From: Candidatus Streptomyces philanthi
GTDB taxonomy: Bacteria > Actinomycetota > Actinomycetes > Streptomycetales > Streptomycetaceae
NCBI GenBank assembly: GCA_018114805.1
Contig: CP073042.1
Location: 1,550,001 to 1,614,000, forward strand
Direction of reading: 5' to 3'
DNA length: 64,000 nucleotides
In this document: positions 55,913 through 64,000 of the stretch, piece after piece
Position numbering within the stretch: the stretch's first letter is position 1
How the letters are laid out: every line of letters starts with the position of its first letter
Made by a program: the position numbers and the translations under genes
The notes under the pieces: model-generated
What the model was told of the DNA's origin: nothing
What the model saw: the letters and a program-made list of their open reading frames with translations, nothing else
The model's database searches: none

Positions 55913-56843
55913 ATGCACGCATGGACGATCGACCCCAGCGCCCCCGACGGACTGCGCCTGACCCGACCCCGTGCCGGGGTCGGGTCAGGCGCTGGTGCGG
56001 GTGGCGGCGTTCTCGCTGAACCGGGGCGAGGTGGACGGCGTCGTCGTACGGGCCGCCGCCGACGGCTCGGGGCCGGGCGTCGGCGACCGGGTGGTGACCC
56101 TCGGCGAAGGTGGCGCCTGGGCCGAACTCCGCGCCGTGGACACCGCACTCGTCGGCGCCGTGCCCGACGGCGTGGACCTCGCCGCGGCGAGCACGCTGCC
56201 GGTGGCCGCGGGGTCGGCGCTGCGCGCGCTGCACCGCGTCGGCCCGCTGCTGGGCCGCCGCGGCCTGGTCACCGGCGCGGGCGGCGGCGTGGGACGCTTC
56301 GCCGTCCAACTCGCGGCCCTCGGCGGCGCCCACGTGGTGGCCGCCACCAGCACCCCGGCGCACGTCGACGCGTTGCGCGCGCTGGGCGCCGACGAGGTCG
56401 TGCTCACCGGCGCGGCGGAGCCGGCGGGCTCCTCGACCCCGGACGGGGGCGCGGGCCTGGTGCCCAGCGGGCCGGTGTACGGCGTGGTCGAGACGGTGGG
56501 GGGGGAGAGCAACTGGTAGCCGCCCACGCGGCGCTGGAGACGAACGGCACGCTGGTGTCGGTGGGCCACGCGTCCAGCATCGGGGAGACCTTCCCGTTCA
56601 GGGCGCTCTTCGGCGACCAGGGACGGCACAACCGCGCGCTGGCCACCTTCCACCTGCTCCAGGACGCGACCCGGCTGGGCGACGACCTGTCCTGGCTCGC
56701 CGGGCTGCTGGCCGCCGGCACCCTCGACCCGCAAGATCGCCTGGCGCGGCGACTGGTCCCTGGTCGGCGAGGCGACGCGGGCGCTGGCGGGGCGTCGGGT
56801 GCCGGGCAAGGCGGTCCTTGAGATACCGGTGGCGGACGCGTAA
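55913..56843 (+). pseudogene. Zinc-binding dehydrogenase/quinone oxidoreductase family, degraded
   Basis: A medium-chain dehydrogenase-like protein whose pieces are scattered over frames: MHAWTIDPSAPDGLRLT at ATG 55913, then VPGSGQALVRVAAFSLNRGE, the cofactor fold GLVTGAGGGVGRFAVQLAAL, and after an eight-G run near 56500 ETNGTLVSVGHASSIGETFP, finishing VPGKAVLEIPVADA at 56843. About 8 bases are missing near 55965, roughly 15-20 family residues are absent after NRGEV, and single-base shifts occur near 56500 and 56735. A long perfect hairpin occupies the first break. It is divergent from TetR 1. Confidence 0.75.
55954..55992. repeat. 18-bp perfect hairpin inside the oxidoreductase gene
   Basis: GCGCCTGACCCGACCCCG and CGGGGTCGGGTCAGGCGC are exact complements around a 3-nt loop. 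It lies where the oxidoreductase frame breaks. It could be a deletion junction, a folded operator or an assembly-difficult structure. Confidence 0.85.
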
Positions 56844-56936
56844 CGGCGACCGCCGCGCGGCCTGGTACGGCCGCGGCCCGGATCGCCCGGAGTCGGCCGG
56901 CCCCGCCCCGCCGCACGCGCGGGTGGTGCGGTGGCG

Positions 56937-57638
56937 TCAGCTGCCCGCCGGGGCCGTGCGGGCCGTCGCGGTACGGGGGTCCGGCCGGGGCCTCGCCCTC
57001 GCGCTCGTCGGCACCCGGCTGGTCCGTGGCGGCCTCGTCGTCGCCCTCGACGCCCGCCGCCGCCAGCAGCGCCTGGGCCGCGGCGCGAGCCGCGCGGGCC
57101 GGCTCCGGCGAACCGGTGACGGCGGCCGTGGCGATCGCCCCCTCGGTGAGCAGGGCCAACTGGTCGGCCAGCGGCCCGGGCGCGGGCGCGCCCGTGGCGG
57201 CGGTGAGTTCGCCGAGATAGGCCCGTACCGCGCCTTGTGGGCGCGCGCCGCCTCGGCCACGGCCGGCGAGGTGCCGCCGAGTTCGGCGAAGCAGTCGAGG
57301 AAGGCACAGCCTCGGAAGTCCGGCTCGGCGAACCACTCGTACAGCCAGTCGAAGACCGCGAGCAGTCGGGCGCGCGGGGTGGGCCGGGCGTCGGCGTGGC
57401 GTGCGAGCGCGGCGCGCCAGGCGTGGTCCCGGCGCCGCAGGAACTCCTCCACCAGGTGGTCCTTGGCGGGGTGGTCCTTGGCGGGGAAGAACTGGTAGAA
57501 GCGCTTGAGCGAGACGCCGGCGGCGCCGCGCACGGCGTCCATGCCGACCGCCCGCACCCCGCGCGCGTAGAACAGCTCCTCGGCCGCGTCCAACACGCGC
57601 GCCCGCGCGCGCTCCTCGACCGTGCCACCCGCCGCCAT
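56937..57638 (-). CDS. TetR-family regulator 2 (frameshift; 5-residue tandem duplication)
   Basis: A TetR repressor with DNA-binding helices [20 protein letters not shown] and [18 protein letters not shown]. The recognition helix is followed by [15 protein letters not shown], where PAKDH is repeated by a 15-bp tandem duplication at 57456-57485. Then [21 protein letters not shown] base is missing near 57230; the other frame continues [20 protein letters not shown] and [16 protein letters not shown], normal TetR helices. The true stop is uncertain. ATG 57638. An exact 18-bp palindrome upstream is its probable operator. Confidence 0.78.
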   Translation of the reverse strand: MAAGGTVEERARARVLDAAEELFYARGVRAVGMDAVRGAAGVSLKRFYQFFPAKDHPAKDHLVEEFLRRRDHAWRAALARHADARPTPRARLLAVFDWLYEWFAEPDFRGCAFLDCFAELGGTSPAVAEAARAHKARYGPISANSPPPRARPRPGRWPTSWPCSPRGRSPRPPSPVRRSRPARLAPRPRRCWRRRASRATTRPPRTSRVPTSARARPRPDPRTATARTAPAGS

Positions 57639-57761
57639 CCCGCTCCCGCCTCGCCTCTCCCGCGTCCGGGCGGCACCCGGCCGCCTGTCGTCATTCTCGC
57701 GACCACCGCCCGCCGCGTTCGGCCATCGGCCGTCGGCCGCCGTCAGGGCCGCCGCTTGCGC

Positions 57762-57779
57762 GGAGAACGATCGTTCTCC
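57762..57779. promoter_or_regulatory. Perfect 18-bp palindrome, probable TetR 2 operator
   Basis: GGAGAACGATCGTTCTCC is an exact palindrome between TetR 2 (minus) and the SnoaL/NTF2-like gene (plus). Its size, symmetry and position fit a TetR dimer site controlling both genes. Confidence 0.7.
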
Positions 57780-57832
57780 TATCGTACGGGGCAGCTGCGG
57801 AGGACGCCTGGAACTCCCGCGACCCCGAGCGG

Positions 57833-58150
57833 GTGGCGCTGGCGTGCACCGAGGACTCCGAGTGGCGGAACCGGGACGTCTTCCTGCGCGGACGCGAGGA
57901 GATCCGCGCCTTCCAGCGCGAGAAGTGGCGCCGCGAACTCGACTACCGGCTGCGCAAGGAGCTGTGGACGTACACCGACCACCGCATCTCGGTCCGCTTC
58001 ACCTACGAGTGGCACGACCTAGCCGGGCAGTGGTGGCGCAGCTACGGCAACGAGCAGTGGGAGTTCGCCGCGGACGGTCTGATGCGCCGGCGCTACGCCA
58101 GCATCAACGACTCGGCCATCGCCGAACACGACCGGCAGCTCACGGACTGA
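57833..58150 (+). CDS. DUF1348/NTF2-like (SnoaL fold) protein, N-terminally truncated
   Basis: A 105-residue open frame from GTG 57833. The in-frame sequence upstream ([12 protein letters not shown], from ~57800) belongs to the family but has no start codon before it. The core is [20 protein letters not shown], then [40 protein letters not shown] and [14 protein letters not shown]. Family members have about 20-25 further N-terminal residues beginning with Met; here the sequence meets the palindrome instead. A small deletion has probably removed the start. The GTG product would lack the first helix. Confidence 0.7.
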   Translation: MALACTEDSEWRNRDVFLRGREEIRAFQREKWRRELDYRLRKELWTYTDHRISVRFTYEWHDLAGQWWRSYGNEQWEFAADGLMRRRYASINDSAIAEHDRQLTD

Positions 58151-58217
58151 CCCGCGGCCCCGGCACCGCGCCGGGAACCGTCCGCCCGGGCAGGCGCGTC
58201 GGCGCGCGGGCGTCGGG

Positions 58218-59601
58218 CTAGGCGGCGTCCGACGGCGGCGCGCCGGATATCGCGGTGAGCCGCCACAGCGAGGTGACCTCCGCCGCGTGCAGCGGGTCGG
58301 TCGGGTCGGTGACGCGGCCGTGCCGGGGGCGGGTGTCGAGGCGGTCGAGCGCGCGCAGGTCGGCCGCCTCAATGAGGTGCGCCAGCTCGTCCCGGGTGCG
58401 CAGGCCGAGGTGTTCGGCCAGGTAGGAGAGGATCAGCCAGCCCTCGCCGCCGGGCGCGAGGTGGGCGGCCAGGCCGTCCAGGAAGCCGCGCAGCATGCGG
58501 CTGTCCGGGTCGTACACCGCGTACTCGACCGGCAAGCTGGGCCGGGCCGGCACCCAGGGCGGGTTGCAGACGACGAGCGGGGCCCGGCCGGGCGGGAAGA
58601 GGTCGGCCGCGCGCACCTCCACGCGCTCCGCGACCCCGAGCCGGGCGGCGTTCTCCCGCGCGCAGGCGAGGGCGCGCGGGTCCTGGTAGGTGGCCACCAC
58701 GCGCCGTACGCCCCGGCGGGCGAGCAGCGCGGCCCAGCACCCCGGTGCCGGTGCCGATGTCGAACGCCACCTCGCGCGCGCCCGCGGGCAGCGGCGCCTT
58801 CGCCACCAGGTCCACGTACTCCCCACTGACCGGCGAGAACACGCCGTAGTACGCGTGCACGCGCTCGCCGCCCAGCGCCGGGACAGGCATGCCCTTGCGC
58901 CGCCACTCGTGGGCCCCGATGAGGCCAAGCAGCTCCCGCAGCGAGATCACCGGGGGCTCAGCCGCGTCGTCGGCGCCCCACGCCTCGCGACAGGCCGCGC
59001 CGACATCCGGCGCCCGCCGCAGCGGCACGCGGGGGCCGGCCTCCGCGTCGGGCCCGGGTTCCAGGGGGACCAGCAGCATGCCGAGCAGCAGGGCCCGCTG
59101 CGCCTGGGCCTTGCGGTGCAGGTGGAAGGCGCGGGCGGGCGACTCGTCGGGCGCGCCCTGGTCGCCGGCCACGGGGGTGCGGGGCCGGCCGCGCCACGGC
59201 GACGCTGGCGGCGGTCGGGGCGCTTGCGGTCGGCGCGGCGGGCCATGGCTTGCAGGAGCTCGCGCGTTGTGGTAGTCACCGCGCCAGAGCACCGCCGTGC
59301 CCTCGCAGACGAGCTTGTACGCGACGTCGGCGGTCATCCGGTCGTCGCCGACCACCACCCGCCGGGGCGCCGGCACACCGCTCTCGGAGCGCCAGCGCGC
59401 GGTGTGCGGCACCTCGCCCTCGGTCCAGCCGACGCGGGGGTGGGCCGCGTCGTCGGCGCCGGCCGTGGGCGACTCGGCCGCGCGGGCCTGGCCGGCCGTG
59501 GCGCCGGACGGCGGGGTGCTGCGGGCCGACGGGGCGTGGCCGGTGTCGCTGGCAGCGGTGTCGCCGGTGGTGGTGGTGCGGCGCGGATCGGGGGTGTGCA
59601 T
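58218..59601 (-). pseudogene. SAM-dependent methyltransferase with NPPW motif, three frameshifts
   Basis: About 460 residues after repair. ATG 59601 (MHTPDPRRTTTTGD) starts a low-complexity leader, then MTADVAYKLVCEGTAVLWRG, SLRELLGLIGAHEWRRKGMP, AYYGVFSPVSGEYVDL, the SAM loop AFDIGTGTGVLGRAA, and the HemK-type catalytic motif PLVVCNPPWVPARPSLPVEY. Frame changes near 59262, 59170 and 58745 break it. At the acidic SAM-ribose position the frame reads VVATYQDPRAL, Tyr where Asp would be expected. HemK-like enzymes methylate Gln or other N atoms; the substrate here is unknown. It precedes the hut genes. Confidence 0.75.
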
Positions 59602-59808
59602 CTCTTCCAGCTTCGCGGGAGGGCGGGCGCGCGGCGAGGTCCCGACGCGCTGGAGACACCTTGCCACGGGCCACTGACAACGGCCGCCGCGGCGCCCACG
59701 GGCGGCGATCGGGCCACCGGGCGGGTGGCCCGGCGCGGACCCGCGCCATCCGCTCCCGGGCGGGGAGGCCCAGGTGGGCAGGGGCGGCGCGGGTCGGGCG
59801 CGGTGGGC

Positions 59809-61059
59809 TCAGGCGCGCTGGCCGCCCCGCCAGACGGCCGTGACCAGCGGGACACCGGGGCGGTAGGCGAAGTGGACCGGCGACGGCGCGTCGAGCAGGG
59901 CCAGGTCCGCGCGGGAGCCCGGGCGCAGGTGGCCGACTTCGTCGCGGCGCAGGGCCCGGGCGCCGCCCGCGGTGGCCGCCCAGACGGCCTCGTCCGGCGT
60001 CATGCCCATATCCCGTACGGCGAGGGCGATGCAGAACGGCATGGAGCTGGTGAAGGACGAGCCCGGGTTGCAGTCGGTGGACAGCGCGACGGTGGCGCCC
60101 GCGTCGAGCAGCCGGCGCGCGTCGGGCCACTTCGCGCGGGTGGAGAACTCGGCCCCCGGCAGCAGTGTGGCCACCGTGTTCCCGCTGGCCAGCGCGTCGA
60201 CGTCGGCGTCGGTCAGGTGCGTGCAGTGGTCGGCTGACGCGGCGTCCAGCTCGACGGCCAGCTGGACGCCGGGCCCATACGTGAGCTGGTTGGCGTGCAC
60301 CCGGGGGGTCAGGCCGCGCGCTGTGCCGGCGCTGAGGATGGCGTGTGCCTGGTCCCGGTCGAAGGCGCCCTTCTCGCAGAAGACGTCCACCCAACGGGCG
60401 TACGAGGCGCAGGCGTCGAGCATCGGCCCGGTGACAAGGTCCACGTAGCCCGCCGGGTCGTCGGCGAACTCCGGGGCGACGATGTGCGCGCCGAGGAACG
60501 TCGTCTCCTCGGTGTGGGCGGCGGCGACGCGCAGGGCGCGGGCCTCGTCGTGCGGCGTGAGCCCGTAGCCGGACTTGGTCTCCAGGGTGGTGGTGCCCTG
60601 GCGGGTGGCCTCGCGCAGGTAGCGCAGCAGGTTGGCTTCGAGCTGCTCGTCGCTGGCGGCCCGGGTGGCGGCGACGGTGGTGCGGATGCCGCCCACGGTG
60701 TACCGCCTGCCGGACATGCGCGCGCTGAACTCGGCAGTGCGGTCGCCGGCGAACACCAGGTGCGAATGCGAGTCCACGAAGCCGGGAATGACCGCCTGAC
60801 CTGCGGCGTCGAGGTGATTGTCAGTGGCGGGTGCTTTACTGGTGACACCGACCCAGGCGATGCGGTCGCCGTCGATGACGAGCGCCGCGTCCTGGATCAG
60901 ACCGAGGGGGCCTTCGCCGAGGGAGGGCTCGTTGGTGACGAGGGTGCTGATGTGGGTGATGGCCGTCGTCGTGCCGGCGCTGTGGGTGCCGTGGGGGCTG
61001 CCGGGGGTGGCGGCGGGCCGGCCAGCGGGCTCGCCGCCCGTGGGGGTGTTGGGGGTCAT
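59809..61059 (-). CDS. hutI: Imidazolonepropionase HutI
   Basis: A 416-residue amidohydrolase opening the imidazolone ring of histidine degradation to formiminoglutamate. The metal site includes [20 protein letters not shown] (HxH), [25 protein letters not shown] and [28 protein letters not shown] substrate contacts are visible ([19 protein letters not shown]). Start ATG 61059 with GGAG 12 nt upstream. The N-terminal ~35 residues are Gly/Thr rich and not part of the fold. Last gene of the hutU-amidohydrolase-hutF-hutI run on this strand. The frame is intact. Confidence 0.95.
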   Translation of the reverse strand: MTPNTPTGGEPAGRPAATPGSPHGTHSAGTTTAITHISTLVTNEPSLGEGPLGLIQDAALVIDGDRIAWVGVTSKAPATDNHLDAAGQAVIPGFVDSHSHLVFAGDRTAEFSARMSGRRYTVGGIRTTVAATRAASDEQLEANLLRYLREATRQGTTTLETKSGYGLTPHDEARALRVAAAHTEETTFLGAHIVAPEFADDPAGYVDLVTGPMLDACASYARWVDVFCEKGAFDRDQAHAILSAGTARGLTPRVHANQLTYGPGVQLAVELDAASADHCTHLTDADVDALASGNTVATLLPGAEFSTRAKWPDARRLLDAGATVALSTDCNPGSSFTSSMPFCIALAVRDMGMTPDEAVWAATAGGARALRRDEVGHLRPGSRADLALLDAPSPVHFAYRPGVPLVTAVWRGGQRA

Positions 61060-61076
61060 CGCGGGGTTGTTCTCCT

Positions 61077-62558
61077 TCAGCCGAGCACGGCTGCGATGGA
61101 CTGGGCCAGTGCGGTGGGCACGTCGGGGAGCAGGGCGTGTGTCCCGTCCCGGACGATATGGCGACCGCCGACGATCGTGTGCCGGACATCCGCGCTGGAC
61201 GCCGCGAATACGGCCGTTTCGACGCCCAGCGACGTCGGCGGGCCCGCGGTGCGCACCGAGTCCAGCGCCAGCGTGGTGAGGTCGGCGAGCACTCCGGGAG
61301 CGATGCGTCCGGCGTCCGGCCAGCCCAGCGCCGCGTGCCCGGCCGCCGTCGCGGCGTGCAGAAGTTCGGCCGCCGTCCAGTGGCCCCGGGCCCGGGTGCG
61401 CAGCCGCTCGTCCAGCTCCATCGCGCGCGCCTCTTCGAGCAGGTCGATGACGGCGTGGCTGTCGCTGCCCAGGGAGAGCGGCGAGCCGGCGTCCTGGAGG
61501 GCCACGGCCGGGCCGATGCCGTCGGCGAGGTCGCGTTCGGTGGTGGGGCACATGCACACGCCGGTGTAGGCGCCCCCCAGGAGGGCGATGTCGGCGCTGG
61601 TCAGGTGCGTGGCGTGGACGGCGACGGCGCGCGGCCCGAGCACGCCGTGTTCGGCAAGCAGTTCGGTGGGGGTGCGGCCGTGCGCGGCACGGCAGGCGTC
61701 GTTCTCGGCGGTCTGCTCGGACAGGTGGACGTGCAGGGGGGCATTCCGCCCAGCCGCCCAGCCGACGACGGTGGCGAGTTGGTCGGCCTGCACGGCGCGC
61801 ACGGAGTGGATGGCCGCCCCGAGGCGGGCGTGTTCGGGCGCCTTGAGGGCGCTCGCGCGCTGCGCCCACGCGTCGGCCGTGCCATCGCTGAAGCGCAGTT
61901 GGGGGCGGGTCGGCGGATCGCCGAAGCCCGCGGAGAGGTAGGCCGTGTCGAGGAGGGTGATGCGGATGCCGGCGTCGGAGGCCGCCGCGAGGAGGGCCTC
62001 GCCCATGGCGTTGGGGTCCTGGTAGCGGGCGCCGCCCGGGGCGTGGTGGAGGTAGTGGAACTCGCCGACGCCGGTGATGCCGGCGAGCGCCATCTCGGCG
62101 TAGGTGGCGCGGGCGAGCGCGTGGTAGCTGTCCGGTGTGAGCCGCTCGGCCACGCCGTACATGACCTCGCGCCAGGTCCAGAACGAGTCCGGGGCGCGCC
62201 CGCCGCCACGGCGGGCATCGGCGGGGACGGCACCCGAGGAGGCGCTGGACGGGGAGGTGGTGGCATCTGGAGAGGCGGCCCGGGCGGCCGGGCTGACCTG
62301 GGCGGCGCCGCGCAGCGCGCGGTGGAAGGCGTGGCTGTGCGCGTTGGCCAGACCGGGCACGGTAAGGCCGCGCAGCACGACCGCGCCGGGCGGCGGCGTG
62401 GCCACGCCCGGGCGCACGGCGGCCACCCGGCCGTCGCGTACCTCGATGAGGACGCCGGCCAGCACGCCGCCGCCCGGCGCCGCGCCCTCGCCCGGGGCGG
62501 GCTCGGTGGTCGGGGTGGGGTTGAGCCAGGCGTACTCCGCCCAGTACGTCACGCGCAC
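61077..62558 (-). CDS. hutF: Formimidoylglutamate deiminase HutF
   Basis: A ~493-residue amidohydrolase converting N-formimino-L-glutamate to N-formyl-L-glutamate plus ammonia. Motifs: [18 protein letters not shown] (HxH), [61 protein letters not shown] and [21 protein letters not shown] Ser/Ala-rich insert of about 35 residues follows RALRGAAQV, longer than in most homologues. GTG 62558 overlaps the upstream stop by 10 nt; GTG 62552 gives a 4-nt overlap and is equally likely. The frame is intact. Confidence 0.93.
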   Translation of the reverse strand: MRVTYWAEYAWLNPTPTTEPAPGEGAAPGGGVLAGVLIEVRDGRVAAVRPGVATPPPGAVVLRGLTVPGLANAHSHAFHRALRGAAQVSPAARAASPDATTSPSSASSGAVPADARRGGGRAPDSFWTWREVMYGVAERLTPDSYHALARATYAEMALAGITGVGEFHYLHHAPGGARYQDPNAMGEALLAAASDAGIRITLLDTAYLSAGFGDPPTRPQLRFSDGTADAWAQRASALKAPEHARLGAAIHSVRAVQADQLATVVGWAAGRNAPLHVHLSEQTAENDACRAAHGRTPTELLAEHGVLGPRAVAVHATHLTSADIALLGGAYTGVCMCPTTERDLADGIGPAVALQDAGSPLSLGSDSHAVIDLLEEARAMELDERLRTRARGHWTAAELLHAATAAGHAALGWPDAGRIAPGVLADLTTLALDSVRTAGPPTSLGVETAVFAASSADVRHTIVGGRHIVRDGTHALLPDVPTALAQSIAAVLG

Positions 62559-63928
62559 GCGAGGCCCTCCAGTACGTCAGCGAGGGCGTGGACGCCGGCG
62601 ACGCAGTCGTCCTCGGTGGCGTGCTCGGCCGGGGAGTGCGAGACGCCGGTCGGGTTGCGGACGAAGAGCATGGCAGTCGGGACGGTTCCGGAGAGGATGC
62701 CGGCGTCGTGGCCGGCGCCCGTGCCCAGGACGGGGCGGGCGCCGCCCAGCATGCGGCCGAGTTCGTCCTGTAGGGCGTGCTCGAACTCCACGACGGGGGT
62801 GAAGGACTCGCGCACCATGCGGACGCCCACGCCGTCGCGCTCGCCGCGCTCGACGGCCGCGCGCTCGATCTCGGCCACCACCGCGTCCAGCGTGCCCTGG
62901 TCAGACGCGCGGGAGTCGAGCCAGCCACGGACCAACGACGGGATGGCGTTGACGCCGTTCGGTTCGACGCTGACCTTGCCGAAGGTGGCCAGCGCGCCGG
63001 CCAGGGCCGCCTTCTTGCGGGCGGCCAGCACGGTGTTGGCGTAGGTGAGCATCGGGTCGCGGCGGTCCTCGATACGGGTGGTGCCGGCGTGGTTGGCCTC
63101 GCCCAGGAAGTCGAACCGCCAGCGGCCGTGCGGCCAGATGGCGGAGGCGATGCCGACCGGGTCGCCGGACAGGTCGAGGGCCCGACCCTGTTCGACGTGC
63201 AGCTCCACGAAGGCGCCGACCCGGGCCAGGCGTTCGGGGTCGGGCCCGATCGCCTCCGGGTCGTACCCGGCGCGCTCCATGGCCCGGAGCAGGCTGGTGC
63301 CCTCGCCGTCCCGCAGTTGGTGCGCGGCCTCCACGGTGAGCCGGCCCGCGGCCAGCCGGGAGCCCACGCAGGCCAGGCCGAAGCGGGCGCCCTCCTCGTC
63401 GCCGAAGTTGACGACGGCCACTGGCTTGGCGAACTCCGCTCCCCTCCGGCATAGTTCGTCGAGCGCGGCGAAGGCGGAGACGACGCCGAGCGGCCCGTCG
63501 AAGGCGCCGCCGTCCGGGACGGAGTCCAGGTGCGAGCCGGTGACGACGGCCTCCCCCGGGGCCACGTCGCGGTGGTCGCGCGCGCCCAGCCAGGCCCACT
63601 GGTTGCCGTTGCGGTCCAGTTCGTAGGCGAGGCCACGGGAGGTGGCCTGGGCCTGGAACCAGGCCCGGCAGTCGGTGTCGGCGCCGCTCCAGGCGAAGCG
63701 GCGGTAGCCGCCGCTGTCCGCGTCGCGGCCGATCGGGCGCAGGTCGCGCCACATCTCGTGGAAGGAGGGGGCGGTGCCGACCGGTCCGGGCGAGCCTGGT
63801 GACGCGGCCGAGCCCGCCGGTCCTCGTGCGCCCGCCGGGCCTCGCGCGCCGGCCGAGCCTTGTGAGCCTCGTGTGTCTGGCGACGCAGCCGAACCGGTCG
63901 CGGGCCCCTCCAGGGCACGTTCGCTCAC
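62549..63928 (-). CDS. Allantoate amidohydrolase / N-carbamoyl-amino-acid hydrolase (M20 family)
   Basis: A 459-residue M20-type zinc amidohydrolase. Metal ligands are visible in [20 protein letters not shown] (His, Asp), [19 protein letters not shown] (Glu pair), [16 protein letters not shown] (His) and the terminal THSPxE-like [14 protein letters not shown]. The first ~45 residues are collagen-like Gly-rich repeats ([13 protein letters not shown]), outside the fold. In this operon it probably acts on the formylglutamate or carbamoyl product of histidine breakdown, though true allantoate activity is possible. GTG 63928 overlaps the hutU stop (GTGA). Confidence 0.88.
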   Translation of the reverse strand: MSERALEGPATGSAASPDTRGSQGSAGARGPAGARGPAGSAASPGSPGPVGTAPSFHEMWRDLRPIGRDADSGGYRRFAWSGADTDCRAWFQAQATSRGLAYELDRNGNQWAWLGARDHRDVAPGEAVVTGSHLDSVPDGGAFDGPLGVVSAFAALDELCRRGAEFAKPVAVVNFGDEEGARFGLACVGSRLAAGRLTVEAAHQLRDGEGTSLLRAMERAGYDPEAIGPDPERLARVGAFVELHVEQGRALDLSGDPVGIASAIWPHGRWRFDFLGEANHAGTTRIEDRRDPMLTYANTVLAARKKAALAGALATFGKVSVEPNGVNAIPSLVRGWLDSRASDQGTLDAVVAEIERAAVERGERDGVGVRMVRESFTPVVEFEHALQDELGRMLGGARPVLGTGAGHDAGILSGTVPTAMLFVRNPTGVSHSPAEHATEDDCVAGVHALADVLEGLACA

Positions 63929-64000
63929 GACTGGTCACCCTCGCGCATCGGGACGCGGACCGCCTTCTCATCGGCGACGCGCTCGGCGATATCGTACCCC
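63925..64000 (-). CDS. hutU: Urocanate hydratase HutU, C-terminal end (cut by window)
   Basis: The last 24 codons only: GYDIAERVADEKAVRVPMRE then GDQS and stop. The GYDIA...A...G.RVP ending matches the urocanase C-terminus, and position at the head of a hut run supports it. It converts urocanate to imidazolone propionate with NAD+ as tightly bound cofactor. The stop overlaps the next gene by 4 nt (GTGA). Confidence 0.8.
   Translation of the reverse strand, partial: GYDIAERVADEKAVRVPMREGDQS

Noticed and set aside
59809..63918. A single 1,369-codon hut fusion protein
   Set aside because: Only the last 416 codons match HutI; the rest is an off-frame read of hutF and the amidohydrolase, which have intact frames of their own.
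1..64000. tRNA, rRNA, insertion sequence or prophage
   Set aside because: No cloverleaf, ribosomal sequence, transposase, integrase or phage gene was recognised on either strand.

Overview
The window is high-GC actinobacterial chromosome, almost certainly Streptomyces. Third codon positions are strongly G/C, GTG starts and 4-nt ATGA/GTGA overlaps are common, and it carries a WhiB regulator, coenzyme F420 genes, a cluster of LytR-CpsA-Psr (LCP) cell-wall ligases, a SigB/SigF-type sigma factor with its regulators, and the actinobacterial histidine-utilisation genes. From memory, the gene order resembles the S. coelicolor chromosome around whiB through hut (SCO303x to SCO307x). That comparison was not computed here.

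Layout. 0-2.5 kb: the broken 3' part of an L-lactate permease gene, a secreted CAP-domain protein and a DUF3499 gene, all minus strand. 2.8-9.2 kb: a small metallopeptidase, then a large GT2 glycosyltransferase/membrane protein overlapping a DUF5719 secreted-protein gene. 9.9-10.15 kb: whiB. 10.9-13.8 kb: cysteine dioxygenase, fbiA and fbiB. 13.9-17.6 kb: a disrupted AlkA-type DNA glycosylase, a mannose-1-phosphate guanylyltransferase-like NDP-sugar synthase and a PGRP-type amidase. 17.7-29.5 kb: a TIGR03089 AMP-binding-like protein, five LCP-family genes, a second GT2, a small lipoprotein candidate and a thioesterase. 29.8-34.2 kb: an MT0933-like small protein, a repeat (beta-propeller-like) protein, an acyl-CoA dehydrogenase and UDP-glucose 6-dehydrogenase. 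34.2-38.6 kb: a NarL-type two-component pair with a two-gene ABC exporter. 39.1-43.3 kb: accessory genes, comprising an SRPBCC protein, a three-gene overlapping operon with a Nudix-like protein, an XRE regulator, and a PCMT-like methyltransferase preceded by a 37-residue peptide. 43.5-49.6 kb: membrane dipeptidase, purE/purK, GtrA and an OmpR-type two-component pair. 50.5-54.8 kb: POT peptide transporter and the sigma/anti-sigma/anti-anti-sigma locus. 55-59.6 kb: two TetR systems and a methyltransferase, heavily damaged. 59.8-64 kb: hutI, hutF, an allantoate amidohydrolase-like gene and the end of hutU.

The main theme is cell-envelope assembly: LCP ligases, glycosyltransferases, NDP-sugar and UDP-glucuronate supply, amidase, and CAP and DUF5719 secreted proteins. 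A second theme is redox/F420 and nitrogen metabolism (hut).

A striking property is how often reading frames break. About 18 genes carry frameshifts, mostly one-base length changes in G/C runs. At least four carry an in-frame stop that a single C-to-T or G-to-A change would explain. Many essential or housekeeping genes (purE, purK, fbiA, fbiB, whiB, the sigma factor, hut) are intact. The sequence alone cannot separate assembly error from real decay. Genes whose domain is split across frames are listed as pseudogenes with this caveat, and coordinates are given for the whole locus.
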